Under the pieces are notes generated by a model. The model did not search any database. It saw only the letters and a program-made list of their open reading frames with translations, and had not been told where the DNA came from. Positions 1 to 8,520 of a stretch of DNA of 64,000 nucleotides are shown piece by piece. The first letter of the stretch is position 1; every line of letters begins with the position of its first letter. The DNA is taken from contig JALVYB010000073.1 in assembly GCA_027038175.1 (NCBI GenBank), positions 1-64,000 of the forward strand, read 5' to 3'. A program made the translations under genes and the position numbers. The stretch comes from Caldifarciminota bacterium (GTDB taxonomy: Bacteria; Hydrothermota; Hydrothermia; UBA1063; CAJXJZ01).

Positions 1-263
1 ATATTGTAAGGTCTTTAAAAGATGGTGTAGAATTTGATGAAATTCTGGCTACAATTCCTGAGAATAAAAGGAGAAGATACATTGAGTTTTTAAGTACCCT
101 TAATTTTACAGGCAGGGAAGGTGAAGTTTTAAAGAGTGATCTTGAAAAGAAGTTAAAAAACTTTTTAAAGGTCAGAAAGATTAAGAAACCTTCTCTTGAA
201 GAAATTATTAAATTAAAAAAAGAGGAGATGGGAGACCATGAGAGACTGGATAACTCAGAGTAA
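1..263 (+). CDS. C-terminal end of a gene upstream of rpoD, probably DnaG primase (partial)
   Basis: The reading frame is open from base 3 to a TAA at 261-263, giving about 86 residues with no start in the window. The peptide is charged and looks helical, with IPENKRRRYIEFLSTLNF followed by a Lys/Glu-rich tail. It overlaps the start of rpoD by 26 bases, so the two are translationally linked. In many bacteria the gene directly before rpoD is dnaG, and a helical C-terminal helicase-binding domain would fit. The catalytic TOPRIM part lies outside the window, so the identity rests on position rather than motifs. Confidence 0.5.
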   Translation, partial: IVRSLKDGVEFDEILATIPENKRRRYIEFLSTLNFTGREGEVLKSDLEKKLKNFLKVRKIKKPSLEEIIKLKKEEMGDHERLDNSE

Positions 264-1929
264 ATTTTTTCAGGAAATACTTGAAAAGGCAAAGGAAGAA
301 AAGCGAATCTCTTATTCAGAACTTACAAAACTACTTCCTGCGGACTACTTTTCAGGTGAAATTCTTGATGAACTTATAGTGGCTCTTAATGAGCAGGGAA
401 TAGAGGTATTTGAGGAAAAACTTGGAAGAAAAAAGAGGAGTCGCAAAAAAGAGTATGCTATTGATGAAGAGGATTTTATACAGATAAGAGACGACCCATC
501 ACGTACTTACCTTAAGCAGATTTCAAATTTACCCCTTCTCACAAAGGAGGAAGAGCAAAAGTATTCGAAGATGATAGACGACTCTCGAAAAGAAATTGTA
601 AGGCTTGTTTTCAGTACAAAATACGGACTTGTCAGGTTAATGCAGGCGATTAAATACGTGGAGGACGAAGTATATCAAATAGAGGAAGTTGTCCAGGTAG
701 ACTCCCAGTACTGGACGAGTAAGGAGAAGAACGAAGAAGAAAAAAAGAGGGTGAAAAGAGCGTTTAATAGTATCAAAAAGACTATAAACAGTCTTCTTGA
801 GGAATACTTTGAAGTTGACCCCGAAGCAATCCCATCATATAACCTAAAGAATTCTCAGAAGAAACTCAAGAGACTTGCAGAGAGAATAGTGGAACTTGCC
901 CCTCAATTTTCCATGATTAATGATATTGTGAACAAGATGAAGGATATGGTAAACGAACTGGATGAGATAGAGGAAAAATTGACAGTTTTGGAAAAGCAAA
1001 GGGACGAGGTACTTGAAAAAATGAATACCCAGGGAGAACTCTCTCCTCAGGAAGAGAGGATGCTCGGAGAGTTGTATTTTGATATAAAAGAACTTAACAA
1101 CAGACGGAAAGAAATAGAGGTTACTCTTGGCATGTCTCCTGAAGAAGCAAAGGAACATTTTAAAAAGATAGAGGCTGCCATGTCCCAGATGGAGTTCGCC
1201 AAGAGGAAGATGACAGAAGGGAACGTGAGGCTTGTTATAGGGTTTGCCAAGAGATTCATGAACAGAGGTCTTGAATTTATGGATCTTGTTCAGGAGGGTA
1301 ATGCCGGGCTTTTGAAGGCGGTTGAAAAGTTTGATTATAGAAAAGGCTTTAAGTTTTCAACCTATGCCACATGGTGGATAAGGCAGTCCATAACAAGGGC
1401 TATTGCAGACCAGTCGAGAACCATAAGAATACCCATTCACATGATTGAAACAATTACAAAGGTTTCACGTGCTGCAAGGGCACTTATGCAGGAATATGGT
1501 AGAGAACCCACGATAGAGGAGATTGCCAATTACCTTGATATACCTCAGGATAAGGTTAAGCAGGCGCTTGATTCTGCAAAAGAACCTATATCTGTTGATA
1601 GACCTATAGGCCATGATGAGAAGAGTTTTATAGGAGACTTTCTTGTTGACAGGAATCAGAAGAGCCCCAAAGAGTATGCGCGAGATAATATTCTCAAAGA
1701 AAAGTTAGAGGAGGTTTTGAACACCCTTTCCCCAAGAGAAAAGAAGATACTCGAATACAGATTTGGACTTCGTGGTCATCCGCCAAAAACACTGGATGAA
1801 GTCGGTAAGATTTTTGATGTAACAAGAGAGAGAGTAAGACAGATTGAAGCCAAAGCCCTTAAAAAACTCAAGCATCCTATGAGAATTGCAAAACTCAGGA
1901 GGCTTCTTGACGAGGACACAAGGGGTTGA
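238..1929 (+). CDS. rpoD: Primary RNA polymerase sigma factor (sigma-70/RpoD)
   Basis: 563 residues, normal for a primary sigma factor. An N-terminal region 1.1-like segment leads into region 1.2 near residue 85 (DPSRTYLKQI, PLLTKEEEQ). An acidic coiled-coil spacer follows. Region 2 lies at about 325-400 with the core-binding and -10 recognition helix (FSTYATWWIRQSITRAI). Region 3 is at about 405-470 and region 4 at about 493-555 with the -35 recognition helix (TRERVRQIEAKALKKL). The good -35/-10 promoters seen elsewhere in the window match a sigma of this class. The ATG lies inside the end of the preceding gene. The 3' end carries the ribosome binding site of ispDF. Confidence 0.98.
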   Translation: MRDWITQSKFFQEILEKAKEEKRISYSELTKLLPADYFSGEILDELIVALNEQGIEVFEEKLGRKKRSRKKEYAIDEEDFIQIRDDPSRTYLKQISNLPLLTKEEEQKYSKMIDDSRKEIVRLVFSTKYGLVRLMQAIKYVEDEVYQIEEVVQVDSQYWTSKEKNEEEKKRVKRAFNSIKKTINSLLEEYFEVDPEAIPSYNLKNSQKKLKRLAERIVELAPQFSMINDIVNKMKDMVNELDEIEEKLTVLEKQRDEVLEKMNTQGELSPQEERMLGELYFDIKELNNRRKEIEVTLGMSPEEAKEHFKKIEAAMSQMEFAKRKMTEGNVRLVIGFAKRFMNRGLEFMDLVQEGNAGLLKAVEKFDYRKGFKFSTYATWWIRQSITRAIADQSRTIRIPIHMIETITKVSRAARALMQEYGREPTIEEIANYLDIPQDKVKQALDSAKEPISVDRPIGHDEKSFIGDFLVDRNQKSPKEYARDNILKEKLEEVLNTLSPREKKILEYRFGLRGHPPKTLDEVGKIFDVTRERVRQIEAKALKKLKHPMRIAKLRRLLDEDTRG

Positions 1930-3031
1930 TTATAGCGCTGTAATTGTAGCAGCAGGCAAAGGGAGCAGATTTGGCGGATACAAACAACTTGAACGTATCA
2001 ACGGCGAAACTATAGTTGAAATATCCCTTCGTAAATTCGCAGAGTGTGGCGCAAAAGAACTTATCCTTGTCACAAAAAAAGAACTTTTCCCTTATTTCAG
2101 TGCGCTTGAGAACAGATTTTTAATACCTTTAAAGGTTGTTGAAGGTGGTGAACAAAGAAGCGATTCTGTATACAATGGAGTTTCTGTGGTAGAAAGTCCC
2201 TATGTCCTTGTCCACGATGCCGCAAGACCAAATCTGGATTGTAAACTTATACAAAGAATAAGGGAGGCTCTTATGGAACATCCAGCAGTTATCCCTGTTA
2301 TACCTGAGTCAGATACTGTTGTCATTGTGGAGGATAACTATCTTAAAAAGAAGCTGGATAGGAGTTCCCTAAGAAGGGTTCAAACTCCCCAGGGCTTCAA
2401 AAATGACCTTTTAAAAAAGGCTTTTACTATTGCAAGGGAGAAAAATATATACTTTACAGATGAGTCCACCATGTTACTTGAAATTTTAGGGATAGGGTCT
2501 TTTGTGGTTGAAGGAAGTCCATGGAATTTCAAGATTACTTACAGGGAGGACCTTGAAATGCTTAAGACATCCAAAGCAGTGATGGGTTACGATATACACA
2601 GGTTAAAAAATGGTGGCCTCCTTAAGGTTGGTGGAGTTGTTGTAAAAGAGGGCATTTCTCCAGTGGCTCATTCTGATGGGGATGTGGTTTTACATGCACT
2701 CATAGATGCCATCCTGTCTATGGAAGGGGTATCGGATATAGGCACTCTCTTTCCGGATACTGACGAGAGATGGAAAGACGCTGACTCTACCGAACTTTTG
2801 AAAAAAGTCAAAAACAGGATAAAAGACTTTAAGATTCTCAAAGTAGATATACTCTGTAAACTTGAAAATGTAAAACTTGCTCCATACAGAGAAAAAATAA
2901 AAGAAAACATAGCAAATCTTCTTGATATTCCATCTTCTATAGTATCATTTAAAGCAAAGAGAGGAGAGGGGGTAGGCCCTGTTGGAGAAGGGAAAGCCAT
3001 AGAGGCTTTTGTTCTATTGACGTATATTTAG
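1907..3031 (+). CDS. ispDF: Bifunctional IspDF (MEP-pathway cytidylyltransferase / cyclodiphosphate synthase)
   Basis: Fusion enzyme for two steps of non-mevalonate isoprenoid synthesis. The N-terminal half is IspD (CTP:2-C-methylerythritol-4-phosphate cytidylyltransferase) with the nucleotide loop VIVAAGKGSRFGG and VHDAARPN. The C-terminal half is IspF (MECDP synthase) with the metal motif MGYDIHRL and HSDGDVVLHALIDA. The frame opens at a TTG at 1886, but a perfect AGGAGG at 1897-1902 sits 4 bases before a second TTG at 1907. I prefer 1907, although that spacing is short. The gene overlaps the end of rpoD by 23 bases and is probably cotranscribed with it. Confidence 0.95.
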   Translation: MTRTQGVDYSAVIVAAGKGSRFGGYKQLERINGETIVEISLRKFAECGAKELILVTKKELFPYFSALENRFLIPLKVVEGGEQRSDSVYNGVSVVESPYVLVHDAARPNLDCKLIQRIREALMEHPAVIPVIPESDTVVIVEDNYLKKKLDRSSLRRVQTPQGFKNDLLKKAFTIAREKNIYFTDESTMLLEILGIGSFVVEGSPWNFKITYREDLEMLKTSKAVMGYDIHRLKNGGLLKVGGVVVKEGISPVAHSDGDVVLHALIDAILSMEGVSDIGTLFPDTDERWKDADSTELLKKVKNRIKDFKILKVDILCKLENVKLAPYREKIKENIANLLDIPSSIVSFKAKRGEGVGPVGEGKAIEAFVLLTYI

Positions 3032-3173
3032 CATTTTGTTGTAACATTATTTTACTAAATCTTTTTTATAAACACAGATAAACCCCTATATCTCAGTAAT
3101 ATCATAGGGTTTGTATCCCCACGTATCTGGCATATATCTTGCAATATATCCTGATGAAAACAGGAGGCTAAAA

Positions 3174-5285
3174 ATGAAGAGGCTATGGTACCATGCAATA
3201 ATGGTAGTAGCGGGTGTCGTAATGCTTTTTGTGTCAGCGAATGCTGGCACGAAGCAGGTTTCAAGTTCTAACATACAGGTTTCCTCAAGAGCACTGTTCG
3301 GCCTTGCCCAGAGCGTAATCACTGATGGTGGATATGCTTATGTGGCTGCAGATAACTCGGTTGTCACCATATCTTTGTCAAATCTCTCTTCTCCCACTTT
3401 TTCAAGTTACAGTTATCCCATGGAATACATACAGGACCTCTGTACAAATACAGATTATATTTATGCTACAATAGGAGATTACGGTATAGAGGTTATTCCA
3501 AAAGCCACCTCCGAAGACCCTGCAACCATTAAAACATTCGATTTTGGAACATTTATGGGAGAAATAACGATTGATAAGTCTAATGGTATCCTATATGTTG
3601 CTACAGCAGATTCCGGGGTTTTGGTATTGCAGATTGTAGGGGATTCTCTTGCAAAGATAGGAGCGATTTCGGGCGGATTTGGTACCCCGAGTGATGTGGA
3701 GTACTCCAACGATACGCTGGTTATAGGAGGAAGTGGTGGGATATTCATATATGATGTATCTACTCCTTCTTCTCCATTGCCAATAGATTCTATTTTAACG
3801 AAGTACGGTGTTTACAGGGTGGGATTTGAAAATGGCAACGTGATATACGCTATGAACTGGGTCAAGAACTGGCAACCTTATTACAGTGTATCGTTGTTTG
3901 ATGGGAATCTGGGAACTATTGTAAAACAGGGTGAAGGTAGGGTCGCTGACATTTGCGTCAGAGACACGAATCTATTTATTCTTAAAGGTTCAGGGGAAAT
4001 ATACTATTACGTTTTAAGTGGTGGCGTACCCACCATGATTGACGACCTTGCCCTTGGCAGTTTGGCCCATGACCTTGATGCAGATACGTCATTTGTCTAT
4101 CTTGTAGAAGACGATGGATTTCACATTATTCAATACGAAAGTGGTTATCTTGAACCGGTGAGCACTGTTTATTCGGCACTTGTATCCCATGAACTTGCAA
4201 CGTATGGGAATTATCTTTTCAGTGCTGCTGGGCAGCAGGGGATAATGGTAATTGATATGAATGACACGCTAAATCCTCAATTTGCAGGTAGAATTCCCTG
4301 TAGTAAGTACTCAATGGCTTTGAGTGTTAAAGACACCCTTCTTTTATGTGCATCACTTTTACAGAATTTCTCGGTTTTCAACATAAGTAATCCTCTTTCT
4401 CCTGTGTTCCTTGGAGATATATATGTGCCTGCAAATCCCATGGATGTGGCATGGAAGGATTCTATCGCCTATATTGCAACCAATACAGAGGGAGTGGCTC
4501 TTATAAATATAGCGAGACCGGATAATCTCTCAAGATATGGGATGTTGAACACTGGAAACAAAACTCAAAGCGTTAAGGTATATAAAAACTATCTTGTGGT
4601 CTCTGACCTTGAAAATGGAAGTTACCTATTTGATGTTACAAATCCAGTTTCTCCCTCAGTTATTTCTACGTTAGGAGCATCTCGCAGTGCTGCACTGAAT
4701 GATACTATTTTGGTTCTCGCTACAACTGATTCCAGGCTCCTTGTTTATAACATTTCTAATCCTGCAAATCCCAATTTTATGTATTCAATAGACCTTCCTC
4801 AAAATGCGACCTCTATCAGGCTTTTAGGTAATATGCTTTATGCTTCATGTGGTGATTCAGGTATAAGGGTATATAACCTGGGAAGCACTTCTGCTACTCT
4901 GAGTGGTTATTTTGAGAGTGGAAACAGGACAAACGACGTCTATCCACTCACCGAATCTCTGTTTTATGTCTCGGAGGAGGCAGGTGGTATATACCTCCTG
5001 TCAGGTAATTTTGCCAGGATTTTGGACATAAAAGAGGATAACACATCTCCATCACCCCTTGTAACTTTTGATAGGGGAAATGTATTTAGTGGCAGGATTT
5101 CCTTCAACATAAATTCAGATGAGCCGGTCTCTTACAGAATAATTGATGCAACCGGAAGAATAATCAGAAAAGGGTATACTCACGGAAGGGAACAGGTTCA
5201 GATGGATGGTCTTCAAAGTGGAGTTTACTTCCTGAATGTTCATTCTGCATGCTGCACCCTTACACGTCCTCTAATTGTTAAATAA
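3174..5285 (+). CDS. Secreted LVIVD-type beta-propeller protein with C-terminal sorting domain
   Basis: 703 residues from the ATG at 3174, which follows AGGAGG with good spacing. The frame extends 21 codons upstream to a TTG, but that segment has no ribosome binding site and would bury the signal peptide. A signal peptide ends near residue 25 (VVMLFVSANAG). The body is a chain of roughly 40-residue repeats of the kind YAYVAADNSVVTISLSN and GVALINIARPDNL, typical of LVIVD/WD-like propellers. The last 75 residues (ISFNINSDEPVSYRIIDATG, then GLQSGVYFLNVHS) match a type IX secretion C-terminal domain. The likely role is a surface or secreted binding protein; the ligand is unknown. Confidence 0.8.
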   Translation: MKRLWYHAIMVVAGVVMLFVSANAGTKQVSSSNIQVSSRALFGLAQSVITDGGYAYVAADNSVVTISLSNLSSPTFSSYSYPMEYIQDLCTNTDYIYATIGDYGIEVIPKATSEDPATIKTFDFGTFMGEITIDKSNGILYVATADSGVLVLQIVGDSLAKIGAISGGFGTPSDVEYSNDTLVIGGSGGIFIYDVSTPSSPLPIDSILTKYGVYRVGFENGNVIYAMNWVKNWQPYYSVSLFDGNLGTIVKQGEGRVADICVRDTNLFILKGSGEIYYYVLSGGVPTMIDDLALGSLAHDLDADTSFVYLVEDDGFHIIQYESGYLEPVSTVYSALVSHELATYGNYLFSAAGQQGIMVIDMNDTLNPQFAGRIPCSKYSMALSVKDTLLLCASLLQNFSVFNISNPLSPVFLGDIYVPANPMDVAWKDSIAYIATNTEGVALINIARPDNLSRYGMLNTGNKTQSVKVYKNYLVVSDLENGSYLFDVTNPVSPSVISTLGASRSAALNDTILVLATTDSRLLVYNISNPANPNFMYSIDLPQNATSIRLLGNMLYASCGDSGIRVYNLGSTSATLSGYFESGNRTNDVYPLTESLFYVSEEAGGIYLLSGNFARILDIKEDNTSPSPLVTFDRGNVFSGRISFNINSDEPVSYRIIDATGRIIRKGYTHGREQVQMDGLQSGVYFLNVHSACCTLTRPLIVK

Positions 5286-5309
5286 CCATTGCAGGGCGTG
5301 TACAGGATG

Positions 5310-5332
5310 AAAGGGGGCGTTTAGCCCCCTTT
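5310..5332 (+). terminator. Intrinsic terminator between convergent genes
   Basis: A 9-bp GC-rich perfect stem (AAAGGGGGC / GCCCCCTTT) with a 5-base loop is followed by TGTTAATT. It lies 25 bases after the propeller gene. The TAA stop of the convergent dehydrogenase (5321-5323) falls inside the loop, so the same hairpin could end both transcripts. The T-tract is short. Confidence 0.75.
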
Positions 5333-6274
5333 TGTTAATTTAAGTAAGTCCCACTTTATCTGATACATGGCGCCTTTTACCATGTTCTCAAAATACCCTT
5401 TTACCACAGGTGCATTGTGTGGTGTCATAACAATGTTGTCTAATGTTTCAAAAGGATAGTTTTGCCTGAATTTATTTGATTTTTTATCAGGGTACTTATA
5501 CCATACATCTATTCCAGCACATGCCATGGGTCTGGATTTTAGAAATTCAAAAAGTGCACTCTCTTTGATAACCCTTCCCCTTGATACGTTTACGATTATG
5601 ACATCGTTTTTTAGTTTAAAGAAAAAGGTCTCATCAATAAAGTTCTGTGTTTGTGGTGTAAGCGGCAATGTGTTTATAACAACGTCCATGTTCCCGAGAT
5701 TTTTGATGAGTTCGTTTCTATCGGTTATTATTTTATTAACTCTCCCTCTTAAAAGGTGATGTATTCTGACGGATTTTTTGTAGACATATATCTGTGAGGA
5801 AAATGCTCTTTTGAACAGACCCGCAGTATAACGCCCGATTGGTCCAAATCCAAGAATTAAAACGTTGCTGCCGAGCAACGATTTGGAAAGTATATCGGTC
5901 TGATGGAATTTGCCCTTTTTCATGGTCTCCGTGTGGTATACGAGTTTTCTTGAGCATGAGAGGGCGAGGGAAAGCGCATGCTCTGCAATATAAATGGCAT
6001 TGGGTCCATGCGTCCCTATTACGTGATATTTTTTGTGATACTCTGGCGGTATATGGTCTGTCCCTGCAGTAATTGTCTTAATTATCCGGAGATTAGAAAA
6101 TTCTTCTAAGTTGAGTAATTTTAACTCTCTTGAGTGAAATAGGAGGAGAGCATCTATTTCTTCAGGTTTATAGGGCTCAAAGGGTGTGTAGAACTGAACG
6201 CCCTTGACCTTATATTTTGATTTATATTTTTCAGCGTTCTTAAAAAGAAGTAGAACGGAAAAATTATTTTCCAC
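5321..6274 (-). CDS. D-isomer-specific 2-hydroxyacid dehydrogenase family protein
   Basis: NAD(P)-dependent oxidoreductase of the D-2-hydroxyacid dehydrogenase family, about 317 residues. The Rossmann loop GFGPIG lies near residue 142-147 (numbered from the GTG), the substrate Arg is in NVSRGRVI and the catalytic His is in MTPHNAP. The position of the usual catalytic Glu reads DVWYKYPD, so that residue is replaced by an aromatic one; substrate and activity are therefore uncertain. The frame starts at a TTG at 6292, but family alignment (ENNFSVLLLFK as first strand) favours the GTG at 6274. Neither has a clear Shine-Dalgarno. It is the last gene of the fumarase operon and overlaps the preceding gene. 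Confidence 0.85.
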   Translation of the reverse strand: MENNFSVLLLFKNAEKYKSKYKVKGVQFYTPFEPYKPEEIDALLLFHSRELKLLNLEEFSNLRIIKTITAGTDHIPPEYHKKYHVIGTHGPNAIYIAEHALSLALSCSRKLVYHTETMKKGKFHQTDILSKSLLGSNVLILGFGPIGRYTAGLFKRAFSSQIYVYKKSVRIHHLLRGRVNKIITDRNELIKNLGNMDVVINTLPLTPQTQNFIDETFFFKLKNDVIIVNVSRGRVIKESALFEFLKSRPMACAGIDVWYKYPDKKSNKFRQNYPFETLDNIVMTPHNAPVVKGYFENMVKGAMYQIKWDLLKLTKGG

Positions 6275-7637
6275 TGTTTTTGGTGTACACAACTGTTTTT
6301 TTGATGGCTTTTATGTTATGTGCTCTGTCTTCTGCCATAACCTCAAAAGTATTTTCTCCTTCTTTTAATCCAACCATAAAAGAGGTGTCAGATGATATGG
6401 GTTTGTCATTGAAATAGACTCCTTTCATACCTGATACGAATGAAGCATCCTGTGCTCTTATTGTAACTTTTATTGTGTTTGAATGGGTACTGTCGGGCAG
6501 GGTAAATCTAACAAAGGGCGGATATTTATCTTCAATGTAGCCCATGTAAAGTATATCCCTATACAGAAAGGCAAATGCTTCCCCATCAAAACTCAGTGTT
6601 AAATTACCAGGACCTGGCAGACCAGATGTATAAATGGGTGTAATCTTTTTCACCCTCATATCGTAAACCCCTAATGCAGAGGTATTGTTTTTCTCGTAAA
6701 CCACAAAAATTCTATTTCCAGATTGAGAAATTCCAAGAATATAAGGGCCTTTTCCGGGTACTTTTGAAGAAAATACAACCTGTTTCTTTTTAAGGTTGAA
6801 CACATAAAGGGAATCTTTTTTGATAGTAGCTGCATTGTACCCACCGCAGTAAACAGTAGATATTGATATGGGTAGAGGAATTCTTCTTTCCTTACCTCTT
6901 GAATATATGTAAACTGCATTATCCAATTCTGCTGCATCCTCGTCTTTCAACACCGTGTAAAAAAGCGTATTGTATGTGCTGCCACACACGTGGTCTATAC
7001 TGTCGTTTATTACTCTCAGTTTCCCGTTTTTCAATGATATGGCGTATATGGTACCAAAATAGAGGCCATGATCGGGGTTATACCAGATGTAAAGCGTGTT
7101 CCCATGTATAACTCCACCTTCAAAATTTGCATATTCATACACCTGGGAGAAATAGTCGTCTTTAAATGAAGGGTCCTCTTTGATTACTTCTTTGACTTTA
7201 ACTATTGGTGAGTATACGCCTGGAAAGTGGTCGCTATCCAGTGTCACAATGAGATTTTTGGTTGACGACTTAAAATCAATTGTATAGAGTTTATACTCTT
7301 TTGCTTTTCGCATTGCTTTTCCGATTACAACGAATTTTCCATCTCTTGCGGGAATTACAATATCAGGCTCAAAATCAAGTTCTATGGATTTTTCCAGTTT
7401 CCCTGATGCGTCGTATCTATAAATAGTATTTTGGGCGTGCAGAATAATTTTGCCGTTGTTCAGGAGAAAAGCCTTTCTGCCTTTCAGTCCTGTTTTAAAT
7501 AAAATGGCATCCTGTTCCTTTAAACTGGGTGCATTCTTAAAGTTTACGTAAAAGATGTTGTTTTTGTATTTTTTAACAGTATAACCAAAGAGAGATGTAA
7601 CGAAGAGAAGCAATAAAAAGGGTTTAAGGCCCCTCAT
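6264..7637 (-). CDS. Secreted beta-propeller-like protein with C-terminal Ig-like domain, unknown function
   Basis: 457 residues. The signal peptide is MRGLKPFLLLLFVTSLFG. Repeated short beta-strand motifs through residues 30-350 (for example IYRYDASGKLEKSIELD, LYVFNLKKKQVVFSSKV) suggest a propeller. The final 90 residues, from PPFVRFTLPDS to NTFEVMAEDRAHN, look like an Ig-like domain often found in extracellular proteins of this kind. No enzyme motif is visible. The ATG is preceded by AGGAGG and lies 2 bases after the ThiS-like gene. Its place in an operon of cytoplasmic metabolic genes does not explain its role. Confidence 0.65.
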   Translation of the reverse strand: MRGLKPFLLLLFVTSLFGYTVKKYKNNIFYVNFKNAPSLKEQDAILFKTGLKGRKAFLLNNGKIILHAQNTIYRYDASGKLEKSIELDFEPDIVIPARDGKFVVIGKAMRKAKEYKLYTIDFKSSTKNLIVTLDSDHFPGVYSPIVKVKEVIKEDPSFKDDYFSQVYEYANFEGGVIHGNTLYIWYNPDHGLYFGTIYAISLKNGKLRVINDSIDHVCGSTYNTLFYTVLKDEDAAELDNAVYIYSRGKERRIPLPISISTVYCGGYNAATIKKDSLYVFNLKKKQVVFSSKVPGKGPYILGISQSGNRIFVVYEKNNTSALGVYDMRVKKITPIYTSGLPGPGNLTLSFDGEAFAFLYRDILYMGYIEDKYPPFVRFTLPDSTHSNTIKVTIRAQDASFVSGMKGVYFNDKPISSDTSFMVGLKEGENTFEVMAEDRAHNIKAIKKTVVYTKNSGK

Positions 7638-7639
7638 AT

Positions 7640-7837
7640 TTATCCTCCTGATATAACAGGAATGATTTCAACCTTTTTGTCGCTGTCTTTAACATATTCT
7701 TCAAGGGGCAGCAATTTACCATCAACTATTAGCAGATATTCCTCTTCGTTTAAGCCAAGTTTTTTAAAGAGTTCCCTTCCTCTAATTTTCCCTTTTATGT
7801 CAACTTCTCTTGTTTTACCGTTTACAATAATCTCCAT
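7640..7837 (-). CDS. ThiS/MoaD-like small sulfur-carrier (ubiquitin-like) protein
   Basis: 65 residues with a beta-grasp pattern: MEIIVNGKTREVDI, a helix with GRELFKKLGL, then LLIVDGKLLPLEEYV. It ends in the Gly-Gly needed for C-terminal adenylation (VISGG). Family members carry sulfur as a thiocarboxylate for thiamine, molybdopterin or tRNA thiolation. Its start codon overlaps the stop of the adjacent E1-like gene by one base (TAATG), so the pair is translationally coupled. No thiG, moaE or ttu partner is present here, so the pathway it serves cannot be read from context. Confidence 0.85.
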   Translation of the reverse strand: MEIIVNGKTREVDIKGKIRGRELFKKLGLNEEEYLLIVDGKLLPLEEYVKDSDKKVEIIPVISGG

Positions 7838-8520
7838 TATCCCACCTCCACTTCCCTGAATACGAGATTCTTAAGGTCTATAAAAAGCAATTTACCATTC
7901 AGTAGCACCTCTCCACCTATGATATAACGCAGAGTTTCATTTACCTGAATGGAGCCTACAACTCCGCAAATAGGAGCAACTACAGGTGTTGTCTTTTTGC
8001 TAGTGGATTTGTTTTTATAAACGTTTTTAAGTGATTTGGGGTAAAGAAACACGCCCACCTGTCCCCTAAAACCCTCAACCGCTCCGTGTACAAGCGGAAT
8101 GTTGAGGACTCCGGCGAATTTATCCAGAAGCAGTTTTGTCTCTATATTATCCGTCGCATCAATGATAATATCAAGGTCTTTGAAATGTGATACCTGTCTC
8201 TCCTCTGTAATCATCTCATCTACCACTTCCACCTTTACCTCTTCATTTAATCCCTCAAGCCTCTTTGTGATTACCTCGGATTTTTTCTTACCAATGTCCT
8301 CTTCTCTATAGATAACCTGTCTGTTAAGATTGGTCAAAGTTAGTCTATCTCCCTCAAATATTCTAACAGTACCAAAGCCAGCTGCTATAAGCTCTGGTAT
8401 AACAAAACTCCCAAGCCCACCAGCACCAACAACACCAACTTTCGCAGAGGAAATCTTCTTCTGACCTTCCTCTCCTATTTCAGGAATGAGGAGTTGTCTT
8501 TTGTATCGTTCAAAGCTCAT
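7837..8520 (-). CDS. ThiF/MoeB/HesA-family E1-like adenylyltransferase lacking the zinc site
   Basis: 227 residues. It should activate the C-terminal Gly of the neighbouring ThiS-like protein with ATP. The ATP loop GAGGLGS is at residues 32-38, the adenylation Arg is in NLNRQ, and DATDN is at 121-125. The Cys-X2-Cys pairs that bind zinc in MoeB and ThiF are absent. The only cysteine is C185 in APICGVVGS, where it could act as a thiol acceptor. It lies between the GNAT-like gene (11-base overlap) and the carrier gene. It is shorter than most ThiF proteins because the zinc loop is reduced to a Lys/Ser/Thr-rich linker. Confidence 0.9.
   Translation of the reverse strand: MSFERYKRQLLIPEIGEEGQKKISSAKVGVVGAGGLGSFVIPELIAAGFGTVRIFEGDRLTLTNLNRQVIYREEDIGKKKSEVITKRLEGLNEEVKVEVVDEMITEERQVSHFKDLDIIIDATDNIETKLLLDKFAGVLNIPLVHGAVEGFRGQVGVFLYPKSLKNVYKNKSTSKKTTPVVAPICGVVGSIQVNETLRYIIGGEVLLNGKLLFIDLKNLVFREVEVG

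Noticed and set aside
3032-3173. Promoter search upstream of the propeller gene at 3174
   Set aside because: Several TTG and TATA-like pieces occur in AT-rich sequence, but no pair has both good boxes and correct spacing.
7662-7859. Plus-strand frame antisense to the ThiS-like gene (also similar frames antisense to rpoD, ispDF, uvrB and others)
   Set aside because: Low-complexity Ser/Pro/Leu-rich shadows of well-supported genes with no ribosome binding site.
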